Assembly: GCF_020831405.1 (NCBI RefSeq) | Contig: NZ_JAJHPU010000017.1 | Span: forward strand, 266,662-330,661 | Origin: Pseudomonas oryzagri | GTDB taxonomy: Bacteria; Pseudomonadota; Gammaproteobacteria; Pseudomonadales; Pseudomonadaceae | Length of the DNA: 64,000 nt | Reading direction: 5' to 3' | Shown here: positions 58,395-64,000 of the stretch, one piece after another | Position numbering within the stretch: the stretch's first letter is position 1 | Layout: every line of letters starts with the position of its first letter | The notes under the pieces: generated by a model | The model's database searches: none | The model's input: only the letters and a program-made list of their open reading frames with translations | Told to the model about the DNA's origin: nothing | Program-made: the position numbers and the translations under genes

Positions 58395-60173
58395 TCAGGA
58401 CAGGAACTGGCTCAGCGCGGCGCGCAGCTTGCCGGGCTTGACCGGCTTGTTGAGCAGCGGGATGCCCAGCTGGTGCAGATGGCGACGGCACTGCTCGCTG
58501 CGCTCGGCGGTGATGATCACCGCCGGCAGGGGCAGGTGGCTTTCCTCGCGCAGGCTGTGGATCAGGTCGCAGCCATTGGCGCCCTGGTCGAGGTGGTAGT
58601 CGACCAGCAGCAGCTCCGGCTGCCAGCCCGCGAGCTGCCCGCGCGCCTCCTCCAGGCCGTCGGCCAGGCGCACCTCGCAGCCCCACTGGGTGAGCAGCGC
58701 CTGCATGCTCTGCTGGATGTCCGGCTCGTTGTCGACCACCAGCACGCGGCGTCCCGGCAGCGGGTTGCCCGGGCTCTCCTGCGGCCGCGCCACCGGGGCC
58801 GCCGCCACGTACTCGGCGAGCGGCACCTCGATGCTGAACAGCGAACCGCACCCCGGCAGCGACTGCACGCGGACGCGGTAGTCGAGCATGCGCGCGATGC
58901 GCTCGACGATGGCCAGGCCCAGGCCGACACCCTTGCGCTCGGCCGCGCGACTGGCCTCGAGCTGGTTGAACTCGAGGAAGATCTCCTCGAGCTTGTCCGC
59001 CGGGATGCCGCGGCCGGTGTCGGCCACCTGGATCGACAGATAGCCGCCGCGCCGGCGGCAGCCGAGCAGCACGCGACCGTCGCTGGTATAGCGGCAGGCG
59101 TTGCTGAGGAAGTTGCGCAGGATGCGGGTGAGCAGGCGGAAGTCGGTGTGCACCGCCAGGCGCGGGATGCGCACGCGCAACTGGAGGCCGGCGGCCTCGG
59201 CCACCGACTGGAACTCCGAGGCCAGCGGCGCCAGCAGTTCGTCGAGACGGTACACCGCGAGGTCGGGGCGAATCGCCCGGCTGTCCAGGCGGGCGATGTC
59301 GAGCAGGTCGGCGAGCAGGTCCTCGGCGCCCTCCAGGGCCTGGTGGGTGCGCTCGACCAGGGTGCCCTCGGCGGCCGGCAGGTTGCGCTCGCGCAGGGTG
59401 GAAATCAGCAGACGCGCGGCGTTCAGCGGCTGCAGCAGGTCGTGGCTGGCCGCCGCCAGGTACTTGTCCTTGCTCTGGTTGGCCGCCTCGGCGGCATCGC
59501 GCGCCTCGCGCAGCTCGCACTGCACGCGCTCGCGCTCGCGGATCTCCTGCTGCAGGTGGCGGTTGGCCTCGAGCAGCTCGGCGGTACGCGCCGCCACTCG
59601 CCGCTCCAGCTCCACGTTCAGCTGCTGCTGGCGCAGCTGCGCCTGCTTGCGCTCGGTGATGTCGGCGACGAAGCCCTCGACCAGGCCCTCCTCGTCAGGC
59701 TTGAGCAGCAGGTTCATCAGCACGTCGATGTGGCTGCCGTCGCGGCGACGCAGCTGGGTCTCGTAGCCGAACAGGCCGTTGCCCTGGCGTAGCACCGCAC
59801 CGATCCGCTTCAGCTCCTCGGCGCCGCCGACGAACAGCTGTTCGGCCAGGTCGGTCCGCGACCACAGCACCTGCTGCGGGTCCTCGTAGCCCAGCATGTG
59901 CGCCAGCGCCGGATTGGCGGCGAGGATGCCGTGGTTGAGGTTGCCCTGGAAGATGCCGTGCACGGCGTGCTCGAACAGCCACTTGTAGCGGTTGCGCTCG
60001 CGCTCCAGCTCGTCGAGGCGCGCCGACAGCTCGGGGTAGTAGCTCTTGCGCGCCGAATGGCTGCCCAGGCCGAGCAGGTCGGCAACGTCCGGACGCGGCG
60101 CCGGCGCGGCGGCAGCCGCCTCCTGGCCTGCCGGTCCGGCGCTGCCGGGCCGCAATTCAGAGGGCTTCGCCAT
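58395..60173 (-). CDS. ercS: hybrid sensor histidine kinase ErcS
   Basis: 592 residues, no clear membrane helix. A PAS domain (about 60-175, GIFQGNLNHGILAANPALAH) is followed by a coiled coil (about 178-235), HisKA with His244 (AASHDLLQPLNAAR), HATPase with N box NFLSNACRYT and G boxes (GRGIP, GVGLGLAI), and a receiver with Asp525 (LLVDYHLD). Architecture and location next to ercA match ErcS, a kinase of the P. aeruginosa ethanol-oxidation regulatory network. It overlaps the ercA end by 17 bases. Confidence 0.88.
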   Translation of the reverse strand: MAKPSELRPGSAGPAGQEAAAAAPAPRPDVADLLGLGSHSARKSYYPELSARLDELERERNRYKWLFEHAVHGIFQGNLNHGILAANPALAHMLGYEDPQQVLWSRTDLAEQLFVGGAEELKRIGAVLRQGNGLFGYETQLRRRDGSHIDVLMNLLLKPDEEGLVEGFVADITERKQAQLRQQQLNVELERRVAARTAELLEANRHLQQEIRERERVQCELREARDAAEAANQSKDKYLAAASHDLLQPLNAARLLISTLRERNLPAAEGTLVERTHQALEGAEDLLADLLDIARLDSRAIRPDLAVYRLDELLAPLASEFQSVAEAAGLQLRVRIPRLAVHTDFRLLTRILRNFLSNACRYTSDGRVLLGCRRRGGYLSIQVADTGRGIPADKLEEIFLEFNQLEASRAAERKGVGLGLAIVERIARMLDYRVRVQSLPGCGSLFSIEVPLAEYVAAAPVARPQESPGNPLPGRRVLVVDNEPDIQQSMQALLTQWGCEVRLADGLEEARGQLAGWQPELLLVDYHLDQGANGCDLIHSLREESHLPLPAVIITAERSEQCRRHLHQLGIPLLNKPVKPGKLRAALSQFLS

Positions 60174-61314
60174 ATACCACCTCGACGTCGCGCTGAGTCG
60201 ACTGCCGCGGATTGGTGAGGATGCACGGGTCCTGCATGGCGTGCTGGGACAGGAAGGGGATGTCCGAGCTGCCGACGCCGTGGCGACGCAGGGTCTCCTC
60301 GAAGCCGACCGCGTGCTTGAAGGCGATCAGGTGCTCGACCAGGCGGCTGCGCACCTGGTGCGAGGTCAGTCCGCGGCAGTCGAGGCCGAGGGTCTCGGCG
60401 ACAATGCGGAAGCGCTCCGGCGCGGCGTCGAAGTTGAACGCCACCACGTGCTCGACCAGTGCGGCGTTGCACAGGCCGTGCGGCAGGTCGAGGAAGCCGC
60501 CAAGGCTGTGGCTCATGGCGTGCACTGCGCCAAGGATCGCGTTGGAGAAGGCAAGCCCCGCCTGCATGCTGCCGAGCATGATCTTCTCGCGCAGGGCGAT
60601 GTCGTGGGGGGTGGCGATCATCGCCTCCAGGTTGCCGCCGATCAGGCGCATCGCCTCCAGCGCGTGCGGGTCGGTGAGCGGGCCGGCACCGGTGGAGACG
60701 TAGGCCTCGATGGCGTGCACCAGGGCGTCGATGCCGGTACAGGCGGACAGGAAGGGATCCATGCTCACAGTGGTCTCCGGGTCGATCAGCGACACATCGG
60801 GAACCACCGCCTTGCTGACGATGGAGAACTTCATCCGCTCGGCCTGGTTGGAGATGATCACGAACTGCGACACGTCCGCCGAGGTGCCGGCGGTGGTGGG
60901 AATCAGGATCAAGGGCGGACTGGGCACGCGGATGGTGTCCACGCCCTCGAACTCGAGGATGCTGCGCCCATGCGCGGCGACGATGCCGATGCCCTTGGCG
61001 CAGTCCATCGGGCTGCCGCCGCCCACCGCGACTATCACGTCGCAGCCGCTGGCGCGGTACAGCTCGGCGCCGATCATCACTTCCTCGGAGCGCGGGTTGG
61101 GCGACACCCCGGTGAACAGCACGTGGGCGATGCCCTGGCGATCGAGGCTGGCCAGCACGTCGCCCACCCAGCCCGCCGCCTGCACGCCGGGATCGGAGAC
61201 CACCAGAACCTTGCGGGCACCGAAGGTCGCGGCATAGTTGCCGACCGAGTGGCGGGAACCGGCGCCGAAGATGATCTCCGGGCTGACGAACTTGCGAAGC
61301 GGCGAGATGGACAT
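60157..61314 (-). CDS. ercA: iron-containing alcohol dehydrogenase ErcA
   Basis: 385-residue group III alcohol dehydrogenase. NAD-binding GGGSPMDCAKG (98-108) and metal ligands Asp196, His200, His265 and His279 (GIDALVHAIEAY, GAVHAMSHSLGGFLDLPHG) are visible. In P. aeruginosa ErcA belongs to the regulatory circuit for the PQQ ethanol oxidation system and does not act as the main dehydrogenase. ATG at 61314 starts MSISPLRKFVSPEI. Coupled to ercS by a 17-base overlap. Two GCATTGC repeats lie upstream. Confidence 0.92.
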   Translation of the reverse strand: MSISPLRKFVSPEIIFGAGSRHSVGNYAATFGARKVLVVSDPGVQAAGWVGDVLASLDRQGIAHVLFTGVSPNPRSEEVMIGAELYRASGCDVIVAVGGGSPMDCAKGIGIVAAHGRSILEFEGVDTIRVPSPPLILIPTTAGTSADVSQFVIISNQAERMKFSIVSKAVVPDVSLIDPETTVSMDPFLSACTGIDALVHAIEAYVSTGAGPLTDPHALEAMRLIGGNLEAMIATPHDIALREKIMLGSMQAGLAFSNAILGAVHAMSHSLGGFLDLPHGLCNAALVEHVVAFNFDAAPERFRIVAETLGLDCRGLTSHQVRSRLVEHLIAFKHAVGFEETLRRHGVGSSDIPFLSQHAMQDPCILTNPRQSTQRDVEVVYGEAL

Positions 61315-61371
61315 GCAGAAACCTGACGGCATCATTGTTGTTATGGGGTGTGTTATCGGCAACAGCCTACT

Positions 61372-61389
61372 GCATTGCTGGGGCATTGC
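61372..61389. promoter_or_regulatory. direct GCATTGC repeats upstream of ercA
   Basis: GCATTGC at 61372-61378 and again at 61383-61389, an 11-base period, that is one helical turn. They are about 58 bases upstream of the ercA start, in the short pqqH-ercA gap. This is the spacing expected of a tandem regulator site. The regulator is unknown; the LuxR-type regulator of the ethanol-oxidation network is one candidate. Confidence 0.4.
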
Positions 61390-61430
61390 AATCCACCGAA
61401 GGTGAGCGGCCCTGCGCCGATGCCAGCGGT

Positions 61431-63491
61431 CTAATCGAGCAACTCCCGGTAGAACGCCCACTCGCGGTGCAGGGCGTCGGCCAGATGGTCGGCCTGGCGG
61501 AAACCGTGCCGCTCGTCCGGATAGAGCCGGTATTCGACCGCCACGCCGTTGCCGCGCAGGGCGGCGACCATCGTTTCGGTCTGCGCCGGCACCACCACGG
61601 CGTCCAGGCCCCCCTGGAAAAAGATCACCGGCGCAGCAATGCGCCCGGCATGATACAGCGGTGTGCGCGCCGCGTAGCGTTCGGCGTCGCGCAGCGGATC
61701 GCCGATCAGCCAGTCCAGATAGTCGCCCTCGAACTTGTGGGTGGCGCGGCGCAGGGCCAGCGGGTCGCTGACCCCGTACAGGCTGGCGCCGCCGCGGAAC
61801 AGCGCGTGGAAGGCCAGCGCGCACAGCGCGGTATAGCCACCGGCGCTGGCGCCGCGGATAAAGGCGCGCGCGGCATCCACCAGGCCCCGCTCGCCCAGAT
61901 GGCGCACCAGCGCGCAGGCATCCTCCACCTCGATATCGCCCCACGCGCCCTTAAGACGCAGCCGGCAGGCGCGACCGAAGCCGCTGGAGCCGCGGTAGTT
62001 GAGGTCGGCGACGGCGAAACCGCGCTGGGTCCAGAACTGGATGCGCGGATCGAACACCGGGTAGCAGGCCGAGGTCGGCCCGCCGTGCAGGAACAGCACC
62101 AGCGGCGGCCGCGCGCCGACCGGCAGCGTGCAGGCGGCGTTGCGCGGCGGATAGAAGAAGGCCTGGGCGCTCTCGCCCTCGCCCGTGGCGAAGCGCACCG
62201 ACTGCGGGCGGGACAGTTCGGCCTCGGCCAGCGGCTGCGCGCCGCCGGCAAGGATGCGCCACTCACCCGAGTCGCGGGCGATGGCCAGCACCGCCGGCAG
62301 CCGGTCGGGCGCGGCGGCGATGCAGTAGAAGTGCGTGGCGTCGGCGGCCAGCTGGCGGAAACGGCTGAACTCGCTGGCCAGCCGTCGCTCGCGACCGGCG
62401 CCGTCGCGCTCGACCAGCAGGCCCCAGCCCTCGTCCAGACGCGCCAGCAGCCAGCCGCCCTGTTCCAGCGGCAGGTGGCTGACCGTGCCCAGTTGCCAGG
62501 GCGCCGGGGCGTGGTCGGCCGCGGCCATGGGCAGAGATTCGCTCCAGCCGGCCCCGTCGACGGTGGACAAGGCTGCGCCGTTGTCCACCCTACGTTCGAC
62601 CTCGGCCGCAGGATGGCCGGAAACGGGGGTCCATCGACCGCCCTGCTCGCTCCACGGCTGCCACCAGCCGGCGCGGTCGCTCAGGCAGCTCAGACGGCCG
62701 TCGGCGGTAAAGGCGGGCTGCTGCAGGGACTGGTCGCCGGCGGCGCCGGCCACCACCTCGAACGCGCCCAGCACGCCATCGGCAGCGACCGCCGCCCGGC
62801 ACAGGCGGGTACTGGTCCAGGGCAGCTCGGGGCGATCCCACTCGATCCAGGCCAGCTGGCGGCCATCGGCGGACAGCCGCGGCGCCGCGTAGAAGTCGGC
62901 GCCCTCGGCCAGCACGCGGCGCGTGCCGTCGGCCAGCGCCAGGCTGACCAGGCGGTGCACCACCGCCCCCTGCTCGCGGCGCTCCTCCACCGCCAGCACG
63001 GCCCGCCAGGCCGGCGCGAAGTGCAGGTCGCCGTAGCGACAGTCGGGATTGGCGGTCAGCGCCTGCAAGGCGCCGGGCGTGCCATCGGCCGCCACCGTGA
63101 GCAGATGGACCTGCTGGTCCGCCTCGCCGACCAGCGCCACGCCGCCGTCCACCACGCAGAAGGCGCCGCCGCCGTATTCGTAGACCCGGCTGCGCACCGA
63201 GAAGCCCGGCGCGCTGAGGCGCCGCGCGCCGCCCGCGTGCCACAGCCACAGGCTGCAGACGGCTTCGCGCGGATCGAATTCGAGCCATAGCAGCCCACCG
63301 AGGCCGGTGCGCAGTTCGGCGAAGTCGCAACTGGCCGCCGCGGCCTGCTCGGCCGACCAGCCGCTCGGCCAGTCGCCGCACGCCAGCGGGTGCGGAGCGG
63401 ACGACGGCGCAGCCTTATCCACCGCGCAGACCTCGACGCGGCACAAGGCCGATGTGGTTTTCCATGGAGCGGCCACCCGGGGGACGGCCAT
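61431..63491 (-). CDS. pqqH: PqqH, S9-family peptidase
   Basis: 686 residues if started at 63491. An N-terminal beta-propeller (to about 400) and a C-terminal alpha/beta-hydrolase of the prolyl-oligopeptidase family. Catalytic Ser549 in RGASAGGYTA, Asp630 in QGGLDAVVVP, His662 in DERHGFRQ. It follows pqqE, the pqqH position I recall for P. aeruginosa, where it is linked to PQQ formation. The start is uncertain: ATGs at 63491 and 63536 fall within 30-bp repeats; homology starts near 63390 (HPLACGDWPS). Two REP units are read in frame (62561-62594, 63396-63424), so the protein is longer than the roughly 610 residues recalled for P. aeruginosa. Confidence 0.87.
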   Translation of the reverse strand: MAVPRVAAPWKTTSALCRVEVCAVDKAAPSSAPHPLACGDWPSGWSAEQAAAASCDFAELRTGLGGLLWLEFDPREAVCSLWLWHAGGARRLSAPGFSVRSRVYEYGGGAFCVVDGGVALVGEADQQVHLLTVAADGTPGALQALTANPDCRYGDLHFAPAWRAVLAVEERREQGAVVHRLVSLALADGTRRVLAEGADFYAAPRLSADGRQLAWIEWDRPELPWTSTRLCRAAVAADGVLGAFEVVAGAAGDQSLQQPAFTADGRLSCLSDRAGWWQPWSEQGGRWTPVSGHPAAEVERRVDNGAALSTVDGAGWSESLPMAAADHAPAPWQLGTVSHLPLEQGGWLLARLDEGWGLLVERDGAGRERRLASEFSRFRQLAADATHFYCIAAAPDRLPAVLAIARDSGEWRILAGGAQPLAEAELSRPQSVRFATGEGESAQAFFYPPRNAACTLPVGARPPLVLFLHGGPTSACYPVFDPRIQFWTQRGFAVADLNYRGSSGFGRACRLRLKGAWGDIEVEDACALVRHLGERGLVDAARAFIRGASAGGYTALCALAFHALFRGGASLYGVSDPLALRRATHKFEGDYLDWLIGDPLRDAERYAARTPLYHAGRIAAPVIFFQGGLDAVVVPAQTETMVAALRGNGVAVEYRLYPDERHGFRQADHLADALHREWAFYRELLD
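62561..62594 (-). repeat. REP-like unit inside pqqH
   Basis: The reverse complement matches 5717-5750 over all 34 bases (starts CGTAGGGTGGACAA, ends TTGTCCACCG). It is translated in frame as part of pqqH (RRVDNGAALSTVD), at a loop of the propeller domain. Confidence 0.85.
63396..63424 (+). repeat. degenerate REP-like unit at the pqqH 5' end
   Basis: GGACGACGGCGCAGCC followed by TTATCCACCG matches the 5.7 kb unit with two substitutions over 26 bases. In pqqH it encodes AVDKAAPSS, just before the conserved start of the propeller. Confidence 0.6.
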
Positions 63492-63580
63492 CCAAGGGGC
63501 GGCCGTCCGCGGGGTGCCGATCCACGGCGCGGCCATTCGCGGGATAGCTCTCCACAGGGTGGCTGCCCACCCCAGCGACC
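63461..63580. repeat. four 30-bp tandem repeats, pqqE-pqqH junction
   Basis: Units start at 63461, 63491, 63521 and 63551, each opening TCCA and containing a GGCC/GGCT-type core (TCCATGGAGCGGCCACCC, TCCAAGGGGCGGCCGTCC, TCCACGGCGCGGCCATTC, TCCACAGGGTGGCTGCCC). Translated on the - strand they give a 10-residue repeat, MAAPW.G.PR-like. They cover the likely pqqH start and end 15 bases before the pqqE stop. Confidence 0.75.
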
Positions 63581-63595
63581 GTACCCACCTGCCCC

Positions 63596-64000
63596 TCAGC
63601 TCTTGCAGATCAGCTGCGAGGCATGCACGTTGCGGTGGGTCAGCTCGTCCAGCCCCTTGGGCGCCTCCTCGGCCTGGCGCCGGGCGTCGAGGATCAGGCC
63701 GTGGTGCTGCGACTTGCCGCACACCGGGTCGGCGTTATCGGCGTCGCCGGTGAGCATGAACGCCTGGCAGCGGCAGCCCCCGAAGTCGCGGTCCTTCTCG
63801 TCGCAGGAGCGGCACGGCTCGGGCATCCAGTCGTCGCCGCGGTAGCGGTTGAAGCCGAAGGAGTCGTACCAGATGTGCTTGAGGCTGTGCTCGGTGACCT
63901 TGGGGAACTGCACCGGCAGCATCTTGGCGCTGTGGCAGGGCAACGCGGTGCCGTCCGGGGTGATGTCGAGGAACAGGCTGCCCCAGCCGTTCATGCAGGC
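63596..64000 (-). CDS. pqqE: PqqE, 3' part (PQQ synthesis radical SAM protein)
   Basis: The C-terminal 134 residues; the start lies beyond the window. It is the SPASM domain with auxiliary cluster cysteines: [57 protein letters not shown] and DPVCGKS. PqqE makes the carbon-carbon bond between Glu and Tyr of PqqA. Its stop is at 63596-63598. Downstream pqqH, ercA and ercS follow on the same strand. Confidence 0.96.
   Translation of the reverse strand, partial: ACMNGWGSLFLDITPDGTALPCHSAKMLPVQFPKVTEHSLKHIWYDSFGFNRYRGDDWMPEPCRSCDEKDRDFGGCRCQAFMLTGDADNADPVCGKSQHHGLILDARRQAEEAPKGLDELTHRNVHASQLICKS

Noticed and set aside
63461-63580. CRISPR-like array at the pqqE-pqqH junction
   Set aside because: Units are directly adjacent without spacers and are degenerate; it is a tandem repeat, and no cas gene is near.

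Overview
The window is high-GC gammaproteobacterial chromosome and fits a Pseudomonas of the broad P. aeruginosa/stutzeri/alcaligenes kind. Several gene orders match blocks I remember from P. aeruginosa (recalled, not searched): glgE-treS-glgB // ybhN-clsB-ybhP ... glgX-treY-malQ-treZ-glgA; hrpB-lipoprotein-fieF-lrp; thiD-thiE-hemL-Sel1-DUF1820-miaB-ybeZ-ybeY-ybeX-lnt; and pqqE-pqqH-ercA-ercS. No rRNA, tRNA, insertion sequence, prophage or CRISPR array was seen. The species cannot be fixed from this window.

Layout. 1-11.2 kb: mixed housekeeping and accessory genes (3' end of a YjeH-type amino-acid exporter, an MFS pump, cupin, DUF2784, flavin reductase, a seven-helix membrane protein that looks like a divergent Bax-inhibitor-1, ybdL/yafV of the methionine salvage type, rhlE, NYN, SDR and CDGSH proteins). 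11.5-33 kb: a large alpha-glucan/trehalose locus in two converging units. The + unit is glgA-treZ-malQ-treY-DUF2934-glgX followed by ybhP-clsB-ybhN. The - unit is glgE-treS/maltokinase-glgB. The units meet tail to tail, with both stop codons inside one CTAG. Together they encode trehalose to maltose-1-phosphate to branched alpha-glucan (TreS/Pep2, GlgE, GlgB), an ADP-glucose-type synthase (GlgA), debranching and disproportionation (GlgX, MalQ), and trehalose release from glucan (TreY, TreZ).

33-46 kb: a stand-alone LigD phosphoesterase domain, hrpB, lipoprotein, fieF, an Lrp regulator, DUF2788, a globin, rluE, a SEC-C protein, an AidB-like acyl-CoA dehydrogenase, then thiD, thiE and hemL. 46-53.3 kb: Sel1-repeat protein, DUF1820, miaB, the ybeZ-ybeY-ybeX-lnt operon and cysZ. 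53.3-57.2 kb: an AT-richer gap with a secreted beta-propeller, then glutathione peroxidase, slyD and an acyltransferase. 57.2-64 kb: an orphan polyamine-type binding protein, ercS, ercA, pqqH and the 3' end of pqqE, all on the - strand; this is the PQQ/ethanol-oxidation control region.

The most unusual structure is a family of short palindromic REP-like units. They occur as inverted doublets near 4.75-4.87 kb and 5.72-5.80 kb, as single units near 39.6 and 50.8 kb, and inside the reading frame of pqqH. One pqqH copy matches the ybdL-yafV copy over 34 bases, 57 kb away. Four degenerate 30-bp tandem repeats also straddle the pqqE-pqqH junction. An orphan terminator on the - strand between fieF and lrp points to an undescribed small RNA.
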